A stretch of 64,000 bases of DNA from an uncultured Lachnospiraceae bacterium. GTDB lineage: Bacteria; Bacillota; Clostridia; Lachnospirales; Lachnospiraceae. The position numbers and the translations under genes are program-made. Of this stretch, positions 48,726 through 58,736 are shown in pieces (the stretch's first letter is position 1; the number at the start of each line of letters is the position of its first letter). The notes beneath the pieces were generated by a model, which made no database searches, was not told where the DNA came from, and saw only the letters and a list, made by a program, of their open reading frames with translations. The DNA lies in NCBI GenBank assembly GCA_948473115.1, contig CAOKWI010000009.1, forward strand, positions 22,200-86,199, in the 5' to 3' direction.

Positions 48726-50762
48726 ATGGACAGAGAAACGATGGGAAGAAAAAAAAGAGTGGCTGTCAGACGTCTTCCGGCGGTGCCGCTCATTACCTGT
48801 GATCCTTATTTCAGCATATGGTCAGGAAGCGACAGGCTGTTTGAGACAGACACCATGCACTGGACAGGAAGGAGGAAAAGGATAACGGGGATTGCTGAGA
48901 TCGATGGAACAAGGTATCGCTTTATGGGTACGGGACAGGCTGTGCCCATGGAGCAGACGCAGATGGAAGTGACGGCCGTTTTTACCAGATACTATTTTGA
49001 GGCGGCAGGAGTGGAACTGACAGTCACCTTCTGGACGCCCTTGCTTCTGGACGATCTGGATGTGCTTTCAAGGCCATGCTCCTATCTGGACATGGAGGTT
49101 GGTTCACTGGACAGGGAAAGGCATCAGGTGGAGGTTCGCTGGGAATTTTCAGGGGAGCTGTGCTGCAACCGTGGACAGACGGAAAAAATCGGAGGAGGAA
49201 GTTACGAGCTGGATAAGATACAGACCGCATGGCTTGGGCTGCGGGAACAAAATCCCCTGGGGCATAGCGGTGACAGCATCACAATCGACTGGGGTTATCT
49301 TTATCTGGCTGTGGAGGAAAAGGCGGACAGAGAAGTCTTTTATTGTCAGGAGAGGCGCTGCCTTTGTGCGGTTTTCCATTTTTATACGGAGAAAGACAGG
49401 TATGCGGATGCGTCTCTGGTGGCTGCATATGACGATATCGCATCTGTCTGCTATTTCGGAAGAATGCTTCCCGGATACTGGGCACGGGACGGGAAAAGCA
49501 TTCATACTGCCATCGAGGAAGCAATCCGGGAGCGCAGCGCTTTAAAAACGCGGTGTGAGATCTTTGAACAGGAATTGGAGGAGGAGACCGGAAGGTTTGG
49601 AGAAGCGTACACGAAGATTTGCCACGCTGCCTATCGGCAGTCCATTGCGGCCCATAAGCTGATTGCGGATGAGAAGGGAAACGCTGTATTTATCTCCAAA
49701 GAGTGCCATTCCAACGGCTGTGCTGCCACTGTGGATGTGACCTATCCCTCCGCGCCGCTGTTTTTGGTATACAATCCGGAGCTGGTGCGGGCAATGCTGC
49801 GCCCGGTGCTGCACTTTGCCAAAATGCCGGCGTGGGGATATGACTTTGCGCCCCATGACGTAGGGCGTTATCCTTATGTGACGGGACAGGTCTACGGGCT
49901 GCAGGCTTATCGGCGCGCAGCGCAGGATTTAAACGGTGGAGAGGAAACGGGATTTGTTTATCCGATGTTATATCAAATGCCGCAGAGCGCGGGACTGTAT
50001 CAGCTTGAGAACCAGATGCCTGTGGAGGAAAGCGGCAATCTGCTCATTCTCGCGGCACAGCTGGCGAGGTGGGATCCCCAGGGGGAGAAGGACAGCCTAA
50101 AGGAGAATCTGCCGCTGTATGAGAAGTGGGTGAAATATCTCCTGCAATATGGCAGTGATCCTGGAGAACAGTTGTGTACGGACGATTTCGCGGGACATAT
50201 GGCACACAATGTAAATCTTTCCATAAAAGCAGTGATGGGCATAGAGGCATGTTCTATCCTGATGGAAGCGGCAGGAAGGAATGAGGAAGCTGCCTGTTAT
50301 CATGAAAAGGCGGCTGGGATGGCAAAAGAGGTGTACGGCAGGGCTTATGCTGCCGGTCATACAAAGCTGACCTTCGATGGAAGTGAGGAGGGCTGGAGTC
50401 TGAAATATAATGCCGTATGGGATTTGGTTTTCGGATCCGGTCTTTGGGAGCCGGAGTTTTATGCCAATGAGTCGGCATTCTACAGAAAGAAATGCAATCC
50501 TTATGGGGTACCGCTGGATTCCAGGGAAGATTACACGAAAAGCGACTGGATGATGTGGGCGGCGGCGATGGACGGCGAAGGACGGAATGTGGAAATGCTT
50601 GCCCAGCGTATCTTAAATTTCCTGGAAAACAGTCCCGACAGGGTTCCCTTTTCTGACTGGTATCAGACGATGAGCGGCAGGCAGCAGGGATTTCAAAATC
50701 GTACGGTGCAGGGAGGAATCTTTATGCCGCTATTCCTGGGCAGAAACGATACAAGAGATTGA
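48726..50762 (+). CDS. DUF4965/glutaminase-like glycan-locus enzyme
   Basis: VPLITCDPYFSIWSGSDRLFETDTMHWTGRRKRITG; CTDDFAGHMAHNVNLSIKAVMGI; SLKYNAVWDLVFG. Confidence 0.82.
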   Translation: MDRETMGRKKRVAVRRLPAVPLITCDPYFSIWSGSDRLFETDTMHWTGRRKRITGIAEIDGTRYRFMGTGQAVPMEQTQMEVTAVFTRYYFEAAGVELTVTFWTPLLLDDLDVLSRPCSYLDMEVGSLDRERHQVEVRWEFSGELCCNRGQTEKIGGGSYELDKIQTAWLGLREQNPLGHSGDSITIDWGYLYLAVEEKADREVFYCQERRCLCAVFHFYTEKDRYADASLVAAYDDIASVCYFGRMLPGYWARDGKSIHTAIEEAIRERSALKTRCEIFEQELEEETGRFGEAYTKICHAAYRQSIAAHKLIADEKGNAVFISKECHSNGCAATVDVTYPSAPLFLVYNPELVRAMLRPVLHFAKMPAWGYDFAPHDVGRYPYVTGQVYGLQAYRRAAQDLNGGEETGFVYPMLYQMPQSAGLYQLENQMPVEESGNLLILAAQLARWDPQGEKDSLKENLPLYEKWVKYLLQYGSDPGEQLCTDDFAGHMAHNVNLSIKAVMGIEACSILMEAAGRNEEAACYHEKAAGMAKEVYGRAYAAGHTKLTFDGSEEGWSLKYNAVWDLVFGSGLWEPEFYANESAFYRKKCNPYGVPLDSREDYTKSDWMMWAAAMDGEGRNVEMLAQRILNFLENSPDRVPFSDWYQTMSGRQQGFQNRTVQGGIFMPLFLGRNDTRD

Positions 50763-50807
50763 AAAGGGATCATGGGTTTGAGGGGGGTGAATATTGTACG
50801 GGTATCA

Positions 50808-50836
50808 TTGACAAAACGGGGAAGAGGGCATATAAT
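50808..50836 (+). promoter_or_regulatory. Perfect-consensus sigma-70-type promoter
   Basis: TTGACA (50808-50813), 17 nt, TATAAT (50831-50836). Confidence 0.85.
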
Positions 50837-50842
50837 TCCAAT

Positions 50843-50910
50843 AAAGGCACTATAGGAATCTATAGCGATAAGTCCTATGCGAGTAAAATCCATAGGACTT
50901 TTTTATTTTC
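50843..50910 (+). ncRNA. Attenuator-like leader or small RNA with intrinsic terminator
   Basis: Predicted start about 50843; terminator AAGTCCTATG-11 nt-CATAGGACTTTTTTATTTT; upstream TATAGGA can alternatively pair with TCCTATG. Confidence 0.55.
50870..50909 (+). terminator. Rho-independent terminator
   Basis: 10-bp stem AAGTCCTATG/CATAGGACTT followed by TTTTTATTTT. Confidence 0.8.
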
Positions 50911-50964
50911 CTGATTATTACAGGGAGGCATCTGCCCGCGCAAACCGGAAACACATGGAAGGGT

Positions 50965-51007
50965 CAAAAGGGTATGTGCGGTTTTGTCCTTCCCATATAC
51001 CCTTTTG
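50965..51007 (+). promoter_or_regulatory. Second structured segment in the leader of the solute-binding protein gene
   Basis: CAAAAGGGTAT (50965-50975) / ATACCCTTTTG (50997-51007), with a competing GGAAGG/CCTTCC pairing. Confidence 0.5.
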
Positions 51008-51089
51008 GCTCTTGTCATTTTAACAGACGGGCTCTATGCTCGAAGACGTAATATGTATTACAGAAAAGAAGAAAGGATGGAAGACAATA

Positions 51090-52763
51090 ATGAGGAAATG
51101 CAACAAAAAAAGGAAAATGACAGCAGGTATTCTGGCGGCAGTCATGGCTTTGACACTATGTGCCTGTGGCAGCGGAGGGGACAGCGGCTCCAGCAGCAGT
51201 GCCGCTACAGCTTCCGGGTCAGCAGAAGGAAGTGGAAGTCAGCAGGGAAGCCAGCAAGCGGACGCCCCTGCCGAAGGTGCAGCGGGGATTACATATCCAT
51301 TGGATGAAAAGGTTCATTTGACCATGGCAATGGTGGAGAATGCCGCAGTGACTGCAAACGCCACAGACCTTGCCCATACTCCTTTTGGCGAAGAGTGGCA
51401 GAGGGCTACGGGCGTGGAGCTGGAAATCATGCAGCTCGCGGATGTCGATGCGCTGAATCTGCTTTATGCCAGCGGGGAACTGCCGGATCTGATCTATTAC
51501 AGCGGCTATACGGGCGGAGAGCAGAAAGCCATCAAGGATCAGATTATTCAGCCGTTGAATGACTATATGGAATACGCGCCTGACCTGCAGGCAGTGATGG
51601 ACAGCAATGAACTCTACAAAAAGTCAAATATTACCATGGATGGAGATATTATTGGCTTTCCATTTATCAGGGGAGATGACTATCTGCGCACATCAGCAGG
51701 GCTGATCATCAGACAGGACTGGCTGGATGAGCTGAATATGGAAGTTCCGCAGACACCGGATGAATTGTATGAGGTACTGAAAGCCTTCAAAGAGCAGAAA
51801 GGGGCGACTGCGCCGTTTTCGGCAGCTAATTTCTGGCTGCGCGATGTAGGCATCGGACAAGGGGCAATCACATCTCCGTTTGGCCTGGTCAAAGGAGGCT
51901 TTTATCAGATCGATGGCAAGGTTCACTGGGGGTATGCTGAGAAGGAATACAAGGATCTGCTGGCCTTTCTTAACAAGCTTTACACAGAGGGACTTCTGGA
52001 TCCCAATTTCCAGTCTGTGGACGACAATACAGTAAGAGCAAACGTTATGAACGGGGATTCCGGTGTGACGTTTGGCGCGGTAGGCGGATATATCGGCAAC
52101 ATGATCCAGACGATGGAGGGAGATCCCACGTTTGATCTGACCGGCTTTGGCCCATTGGTGGCAAACCGCGGCGATCGCTCCATGAGCACACAGTATGATG
52201 CCGCGCTGAAGGGAATCTATGTAGTGGTCACTCCTCAGTGCAAAAACATCGAGGCGGCAGTAAAGTTCCTGAACTACGGATATACAGAGGAAGGGCATAA
52301 TCTGTTTAACTTCGGCATAGAAGGCGTGAGCTATACCATGGAAAACGGCGTTCCTACCTATACGGAGCTCATCATGCATAACCCGGAGGGATGGACAAAG
52401 CAGCTGGCATTGGCACAGTACACGATGGCATGGAACGACGGCCCCTTTGTACAGGATAAGCGGTACAGTGAGCAGTATGCGGATCTGCCTCAGCAGCAGG
52501 CAGCGCTGAAGAGCTGGACGACATCTGATGCCGCCATGTATGACATGCCGCCGGTGCGTGTGGCGGAAGAGAATGCAAGCGAGTATTCCAAGCTGACCGC
52601 TGATATCAATATTTTTATATCGGAAATGACGGTAAAATATATTACCGGCCTGGAGTCCCTCGACACATTTGAGACAAAATATCTTGGAACGTTACAGTCC
52701 ATGGGGGTGGATCGCGTAATTGAACTGCAGCAGGGAGCGCTGGATGATTTTAATGCGAGATAA
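51090..52763 (+). CDS. Extracellular solute-binding protein (sugar ABC transporter)
   Basis: Lipoprotein signal ILAAVMALTLCACGSGGDSGSSSS; GELPDLIYYSGYTGG. Confidence 0.92.
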   Translation: MRKCNKKRKMTAGILAAVMALTLCACGSGGDSGSSSSAATASGSAEGSGSQQGSQQADAPAEGAAGITYPLDEKVHLTMAMVENAAVTANATDLAHTPFGEEWQRATGVELEIMQLADVDALNLLYASGELPDLIYYSGYTGGEQKAIKDQIIQPLNDYMEYAPDLQAVMDSNELYKKSNITMDGDIIGFPFIRGDDYLRTSAGLIIRQDWLDELNMEVPQTPDELYEVLKAFKEQKGATAPFSAANFWLRDVGIGQGAITSPFGLVKGGFYQIDGKVHWGYAEKEYKDLLAFLNKLYTEGLLDPNFQSVDDNTVRANVMNGDSGVTFGAVGGYIGNMIQTMEGDPTFDLTGFGPLVANRGDRSMSTQYDAALKGIYVVVTPQCKNIEAAVKFLNYGYTEEGHNLFNFGIEGVSYTMENGVPTYTELIMHNPEGWTKQLALAQYTMAWNDGPFVQDKRYSEQYADLPQQQAALKSWTTSDAAMYDMPPVRVAEENASEYSKLTADINIFISEMTVKYITGLESLDTFETKYLGTLQSMGVDRVIELQQGALDDFNAR

Positions 52764-52874
52764 CCGCGGGATAACCTGAGCCTGTCATGACGAAAAGGAG
52801 GGGGGAAGTGGTCGCAATGATGACTTCTTCCTCCGGCTCATGGCAGAGGAAACGATAGAAAGGTTGGTGCAAGA

Positions 52875-53810
52875 ATGCGCAAAAAGAAAAGATTTGATCT
52901 GCGCGTGCTCGGCAAAGATTTGAAAAAATATTCGGACGCTTATGTGATGGCGCTGCCGGTAATACTATTTTATCTGGTGTTCTGCTACAAGCCCCTGTAC
53001 GGCATCCTGATTGCGTTTAAGGATTTTTCGCCTGCGGCGGGCATCTGGGGAAGCGACTGGGCTGCGAATCATGGGTTCCAGCATTTTATTGATTTCTTCC
53101 AGTCTTACTACTTTGGAAGAATATTAAAAAATACTTTAGTGATCAGTTTGACATCTATTCTGTTTGGGTTTCCTGCACCGATTATTCTGGCGCTTCTTTT
53201 GAATGAACTCAAGAATGAAAAGTTTAAGAGGATTACCCAGACGGTTTCTTATATGCCTCATTTTATTTCTATAGTCGTGGTGTGCAGTATGATTCAGATG
53301 TTTACTTCCAACAAGGGGTTCATCACATATCTGCTTTCGCTTGTGGGCGGCCCAGACTTTTCACTGCTTACGAAGCCGGAATATTTTGTGCCAATCTATG
53401 TGCTGTCCGGAATATGGCAGGAAATCGGCTGGGGGGCGATCATCTATCTGGCAGCTCTTTCCGGCATCGACCAGCAATTGTATGAAGCCGCGAAAATCGA
53501 TGGGGCCGGAAAATGGAAACAGATGCTGCATGTAACGCTTCCCGGAATTTCGGGGACGATTATCATTATGCTTCTTCTGCGGCTCGGAAGCGTGATGAAT
53601 GTGGGCTTCGAGAAAGTGATGCTTTTGTACAATGAAGGCATTTATGATACCGCAGATGTGATTTCGACTTTTGTGTACAGAAAGGGTCTTCTGGATTTCC
53701 AGTGGAGTTACAGTGCCGCGGTTGGCATATTTAATTCGGTAGTCAACTTTGGCGTCGTGATGATCTTTAACAAAATAAGCAAAAAGTATGGGGAGGTCAG
53801 TTTATGGTGA
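52875..53810 (+). CDS. Sugar ABC transporter permease (LplB-like)
   Basis: AALSGIDQQLYEAAKIDGAGKWKQMLHVTLPGISGTIIIMLLLRLG. Confidence 0.93.
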   Translation: MRKKKRFDLRVLGKDLKKYSDAYVMALPVILFYLVFCYKPLYGILIAFKDFSPAAGIWGSDWAANHGFQHFIDFFQSYYFGRILKNTLVISLTSILFGFPAPIILALLLNELKNEKFKRITQTVSYMPHFISIVVVCSMIQMFTSNKGFITYLLSLVGGPDFSLLTKPEYFVPIYVLSGIWQEIGWGAIIYLAALSGIDQQLYEAAKIDGAGKWKQMLHVTLPGISGTIIIMLLLRLGSVMNVGFEKVMLLYNEGIYDTADVISTFVYRKGLLDFQWSYSAAVGIFNSVVNFGVVMIFNKISKKYGEVSLW

Positions 53811-54688
53811 GAAAGAAAATAACAGCATATCAGATTTTTTCCATATTTAACATTGTTTTTATGCTGTTTATCATTTTGATAACGGCTTATCCGATTTATT
53901 ATATTGTACTGGCGTCTTTCAGCGATCCCGGAGGGCTGTCCCGGCATGTGGGGCTTTTATGGGCGCCGATTAAGCCGTACACGACGAGCGCATACGAAAC
54001 CGTATTTCGGAATCCATTGATTATCACGGGGTTTCGGAACACGGCGTTTGTGCTGACAGTAGGACTTTTGGTCAATCTGACGCTGACCATGCTGGGGGCT
54101 TTCTTCCTTACGATAAAGGGTCCCAGGCTGAAAAATGTAATCGCGATTATGATTATTTTTACCATGTATTTTTCGGGCGGACTGATTCCTTCGTATCTAA
54201 ATATCAAGTCACTGGGTCTGCTGGACAGTCTGTGGGCGTTGATTCTGCCGGGGGCGATCAGTACGACGAACCTGATCATCATGAAGAGCGCTTTTGCCGC
54301 GATCCCTGACAGTCTGATTGAGTCTGCCAGACTGGATGGCGCCAGCTACACGCAGATTCTCATAAGGGTCATGGTGCCCTTGAGCAAAGCTACGATTGCC
54401 GTGATGGTGCTGTACTATGGAGTAGGGCATTGGAATGAGTGGTTTAATGCGTCCATTTACTTAAGGAATGGCGAGAAATTTCCCCTGCAGCTTGTGGTGC
54501 GCAATATCTTAAAGCTGGCAGGCAACAGCGCCATGGGATCAGGCGCGGGCATGGATGAGATGGCACAGCTTGCAGAATTGATCAAATATGCCTTGATTGT
54601 AGTGACAACCACACCTATACTGGTGTTATATCCCTTTTTGCAGAAACATTTCGTGAAAGGCGTTATGGTAGGAGCGATTAAAGGATAA
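53804..54688 (+). CDS. Carbohydrate ABC transporter permease (LplC/YtcP-like)
   Basis: IPDSLIESARLDGASYTQILIRVMVPLSKATIAVMVLYYGVGHWNEWFNASIYL. Confidence 0.93.
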   Translation: MVRKKITAYQIFSIFNIVFMLFIILITAYPIYYIVLASFSDPGGLSRHVGLLWAPIKPYTTSAYETVFRNPLIITGFRNTAFVLTVGLLVNLTLTMLGAFFLTIKGPRLKNVIAIMIIFTMYFSGGLIPSYLNIKSLGLLDSLWALILPGAISTTNLIIMKSAFAAIPDSLIESARLDGASYTQILIRVMVPLSKATIAVMVLYYGVGHWNEWFNASIYLRNGEKFPLQLVVRNILKLAGNSAMGSGAGMDEMAQLAELIKYALIVVTTTPILVLYPFLQKHFVKGVMVGAIKG

Positions 54689-54723
54689 AAGAGCATGCGG
54701 GCCGTGTAGATGATGTATAGTGG

Positions 54724-56619
54724 ATGAAAGTGATGAAGAAGAGAAGCGTTGTAATAGGGTGGCTCTGTTCTTATATGATTGTTTTGCTGATTCCCTTTGT
54801 CACCATATTTTCAAATTATGCGTGGAATAAAAAGGTAATTAAGAATGAAATTCTGGAGGCAAACCAGCTGGTGCTGGAGAACCTTGGCAATGAGATTGAC
54901 AGATATCTGAACCGGGAGTTTTTGTTTCGTTCCTTTCTGCTCCAGGAACGGACCTTTCAGAAGGTGATCAGCAGCAGAAAAAAGGATCCTCAGTTTTACT
55001 ATGATGTCGCGGAGCTGGTCAATGTGATGAGCAGCTACTCTTCAGATATGTCTTGTGTGATTTATCTGAAGGAGCAGGACTACGTGATCAGCAGCAGGGG
55101 CGCTAACGACAGCGCCCCCCTGTACAATGGAAAGAAGGTGGCTTTCCCCGATATCATGACATATGACGCCTGGATGGAGGTGCTGTCAGGAGAGTATCAG
55201 AATGATTTCTTTCTGGGGGAGGGTCTGTATTACGGGAATACGAAAAGCTGTCTGGTCTATGCCGACAGTGTCAATGATTATTTGCAGTATGAACCTTTTA
55301 ATCTGTTTGTGTGCATTCCCGTTTCCTCGTTGGAGGAGCTGACAAGGTTACTGCCGGAGGGCTCTGTACTCCTGGTCGGGGTAGAGGGAAAGACTGTGCT
55401 GTCCCTGTCCAATCAGGGGATGGAGGAAGCGCGGATGGAACCGGAGCGAGGATGGGACGGCGGGGCAGCCGCAGAGACAGACCTTTATATGGAGATCTGT
55501 AAGTCGTCAAAAATCGGGAAAACACAGTATTGCCTGATGATTCCGAAAAATAAGTTCTGGGAGAAATTGAGGCAGGTTCGCAATATGTTCGGGATCAGCA
55601 TAGCTGTGACGCTTCTGGTGGGGGCTGTGTGCGTGTCAGTGCTGCTAAACAGAAATTTCCAGCCTTTGGCCAGGCTGGTGCGGGCTATGACGGGGGGAAG
55701 CGGGAAACGGCAAAATGAATTTAAGCTGATAGAGGACGCTTATTCCAGACTGATGGGGGAAACAAATGTGCTGCACAGGCACATTGCCATACAGGCAGAA
55801 CAGATGCGAAACAACGATCTGCTGGCTGTGATGAAGGGAAGACGTGTTGAAACTGTGGAAAATATCCGGCAGATAGACGGAAAGGATATGATACTGGCAG
55901 GCTTTAGGGTTCCCATGATGGATGAGAAACAGATCCTGCAGGATGAAGTGATGTTGTATGTGGCAGACAATATCTTTTCGGAATTGATGTCGGAATATGA
56001 ATTTTACAGAATAGAGGATGGACAGCTGTTGTTTTATCTGTTCCTGTGTGATGAAAAAGAACGGGAGCAACGGGAAAACATATACAAATTCGCCAGGCAT
56101 CTGTGTGACTTTTTGAAGGAGCGAGAGGTATCTCTGTGCGGTGTGCTCAGCAGCACTGTCAATGGGACGGAGCATCTGCGTTTTGCCTATCAGGAGGTGC
56201 TGGAGGGATTAGAGAGTGTGAAGATGTTCAGGAAGTGCGGCATAGTGGACATGGAGGAACAGCAGATCTCCGGCGGCAAAGGAATCGTCAGGAGTGTCTC
56301 CCAGTATGTGGAGGAGCATATTGCGGACAGCGAGTTAAACATTAACACCGTCGCAGAGGGAATCGGACGGAATCCGAAGTATATATCCAGAATATTCAAG
56401 GAAGAGACCGGTGAAGGAATTTTGGATTATGTAAACCGGCAGCGGATCAGAAAGGCGCAGGTGTTGATGCGGTCAGAGAATATGACGCTGGAACAGATTG
56501 GCGGCATGGTGGGATATGCCAGCTCCAAGACCTTTCGCCGGGCATTCCAGAAGGAGACCGGCATGATGCCTGGAGATTATCTGAAGGATAATAAGAAGGA
56601 GGAGGGATTGTCAAAATGA
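54724..56619 (+). CDS. Membrane-sensor AraC family regulator
   Basis: N-terminal TM and extracellular region; C-terminal AraC HTH INTVAEGIGRNPKYISRIFKEETGEGILDYVNRQRIRKAQVLMRSENMTLEQIGGMVGYASSKTFRRAFQKETG. Confidence 0.93.
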   Translation: MKVMKKRSVVIGWLCSYMIVLLIPFVTIFSNYAWNKKVIKNEILEANQLVLENLGNEIDRYLNREFLFRSFLLQERTFQKVISSRKKDPQFYYDVAELVNVMSSYSSDMSCVIYLKEQDYVISSRGANDSAPLYNGKKVAFPDIMTYDAWMEVLSGEYQNDFFLGEGLYYGNTKSCLVYADSVNDYLQYEPFNLFVCIPVSSLEELTRLLPEGSVLLVGVEGKTVLSLSNQGMEEARMEPERGWDGGAAAETDLYMEICKSSKIGKTQYCLMIPKNKFWEKLRQVRNMFGISIAVTLLVGAVCVSVLLNRNFQPLARLVRAMTGGSGKRQNEFKLIEDAYSRLMGETNVLHRHIAIQAEQMRNNDLLAVMKGRRVETVENIRQIDGKDMILAGFRVPMMDEKQILQDEVMLYVADNIFSELMSEYEFYRIEDGQLLFYLFLCDEKEREQRENIYKFARHLCDFLKEREVSLCGVLSSTVNGTEHLRFAYQEVLEGLESVKMFRKCGIVDMEEQQISGGKGIVRSVSQYVEEHIADSELNINTVAEGIGRNPKYISRIFKEETGEGILDYVNRQRIRKAQVLMRSENMTLEQIGGMVGYASSKTFRRAFQKETGMMPGDYLKDNKKEEGLSK

Positions 56620-57470
56620 AGTATGACAAAATAAGTGGATTTTCAGATGAAATCTCTGAAAATGTGGACACTCAGTTTCGCGTTCTCAAGAAACTGGGCA
56701 TTGGATATTTTGAGCCAAGGGGAATCAACGGGAAAAATATTGCGGAGCTTTCGGGGAAAGAGCTGGCGGATCTGCGGGAAAAAATGGGACTTTATGGGAT
56801 CAAGGTCTCTTCCATAGGATCTCCTGTCGGGAAGGTGCGTCTTACAGAGGATTTTGAAGAGCATTTCAGCCGATTCCAGCGGGTGGTTGAGACTGCCGGA
56901 TATCTGGAAGCGAAGTATATCAGAGTGTTCAGCTTTTATCATGATAACGGGGCAGAATGGAGCACGGATGAACGCGCGGAAATACTCCTCCGTCTTAAAC
57001 GGATGATCGATTATGCAGCAGGTCAGGGAGTAGTGCTGCTGCATGAGAACGAAAAGGATATCTATGGCGATACGGTGGAGCGGTGTGCGGATCTGATGGA
57101 GTCACTGGGGTGTGAGCATTTTCGTGCGGTGTTTGATCCCGCTAATTTTGTGCAGTGTGGCCAGGATACCATAGAAGCATACAGGAGGCTGAGGGAACAT
57201 ATTGCGTATGTCCATATAAAAGATGCTCTTATGGCGGACGGACGCGTCGTGCCTGCGGGAATGGGTGACGGAAATGTCAGTTATGTCCTGACGTCTCTGC
57301 TGGGAGGCGGATATACAGGTTTTCTCAGCCTGGAGCCTCATCTGGGGGACTTTGTGGGATTGAAGGATTTAGAGGCAAACAACAAGATGACGGAGCGCCC
57401 GCAAAGCGGGGAAGACACGTTTACCTGTGCCTACCGTGCACTGGAGGATATTCTGGATGGGATTCTGTAA
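56616..57470 (+). CDS. Sugar phosphate isomerase/epimerase (TIM barrel)
   Basis: VVLLHENEKDIYGDTVERCADLMESLGCEHFRAVFDPANFVQCGQD; YVHIKDAL; GFLSLEPHL. Confidence 0.92.
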   Translation: MKYDKISGFSDEISENVDTQFRVLKKLGIGYFEPRGINGKNIAELSGKELADLREKMGLYGIKVSSIGSPVGKVRLTEDFEEHFSRFQRVVETAGYLEAKYIRVFSFYHDNGAEWSTDERAEILLRLKRMIDYAAGQGVVLLHENEKDIYGDTVERCADLMESLGCEHFRAVFDPANFVQCGQDTIEAYRRLREHIAYVHIKDALMADGRVVPAGMGDGNVSYVLTSLLGGGYTGFLSLEPHLGDFVGLKDLEANNKMTERPQSGEDTFTCAYRALEDILDGIL

Positions 57471-57508
57471 AGGGATCATAAAGAGTAAGAGATAATGGAG
57501 GATTCATC

Positions 57509-58675
57509 ATGAACCAGGTCAGGTTGGGAATCATTGGGATTGGCAATATGGGAACAAGCCATTGTATGTGTATCAGCAACGGAGAGGTGCCGGATATGGT
57601 ATTGACTGCCGTGGCGGATCTGAAGGAGAGCAGGAGGGAATGGGCGCGGGCAAATCTGCGAGCGGATGTGAAAATCTGCAGCAATGCGGAAGAACTGCTG
57701 GACAGCGGGGCTGTGGATGCAGTTCTGATCGCCACACCCCATTACGAGCATCCCGGATTGGCCGTGGAGGCTTTTCGCCGAGGGATTCATGTCATGTGTG
57801 AGAAACCGGCCGGAGTGTATACCAAACAGGTGAGGGAGATGAATGCAGAGGCAAAAAAGCATTGCGATGTCGTCTTCGGTATGATGTTTAACCAGCGGAC
57901 GGATCCTGTCTATCGGAAAATGAAGGAACTGGTTGCGGGAGGCGCATATGGTCAGATAAAGCGCGTGAACTGGATTGTTACGGACTGGTATCGCTCACAG
58001 GCGTATTATGATTCCGGAGACTGGAGGGCCACATGGGAGGGAGAGGGCGGCGGTGTGCTGCTGAATCAGTGCCCGCATAATATGGATCTGCTCCAGTGGA
58101 TCTGTGGTATGCCTTCCAGAGTGTTGGCTTTCTGCCATGAGGGAAAATGGCATGACATTGAAGTGGAGGATGATGTGACTGCTTACCTGGAGTATCCTAA
58201 CGGAGCCACGGGAATATTTGTTACATCAACAGGGGATGCGCCGGGGACAAACCGCTTCGAGGTGGACCTGGAGAAGGCAAAGATCGTGTGCGAGGATGGA
58301 AAGCTTGCGGTGTATGAGATGGAAGTCAATGAGAGGGAATTTTGCTTTTCCACAAAAGAAGGGTTCCGCAAGCCGGACGGAAAGTGGATTCCAATGGAGA
58401 CCGGGCAGGATAATCCCCAGCATGCGGGAGTGCTGCGGGCCTTTGCGGGGGCTATCCTGAGAGGGGAACCGCTGGTGGCAGCAGGTGAAGAGGGCATCAG
58501 GGGATTGACATTATCCAATGCGATGCATCTGTCAAGCTGGCTGAAGAGACCGGTGGAGATTCCCTTTGATGAGGAACTGTTTTTAGAGGAGCTGAATCGG
58601 AAGAGAAGCTGTTCAAGGCGCAAGGAAAATGTCCGGGAGATGACCTTTAACACAGAGGGCAGCTACGGAAGCTGA
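57509..58675 (+). CDS. Gfo/Idh/MocA family oxidoreductase
   Basis: VRLGIIGIGNMGTSHC; VLIATPHYEHPGLAVEAFRRGIHVMCEKPAGVYTKQ. Confidence 0.95.
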   Translation: MNQVRLGIIGIGNMGTSHCMCISNGEVPDMVLTAVADLKESRREWARANLRADVKICSNAEELLDSGAVDAVLIATPHYEHPGLAVEAFRRGIHVMCEKPAGVYTKQVREMNAEAKKHCDVVFGMMFNQRTDPVYRKMKELVAGGAYGQIKRVNWIVTDWYRSQAYYDSGDWRATWEGEGGGVLLNQCPHNMDLLQWICGMPSRVLAFCHEGKWHDIEVEDDVTAYLEYPNGATGIFVTSTGDAPGTNRFEVDLEKAKIVCEDGKLAVYEMEVNEREFCFSTKEGFRKPDGKWIPMETGQDNPQHAGVLRAFAGAILRGEPLVAAGEEGIRGLTLSNAMHLSSWLKRPVEIPFDEELFLEELNRKRSCSRRKENVREMTFNTEGSYGS

Positions 58676-58736
58676 CAATGCTGTCAGCTGGAACTTCCGG
58701 GGATAAGGGAAAGGCTTTTGCGGGGAGGATGAGAGG

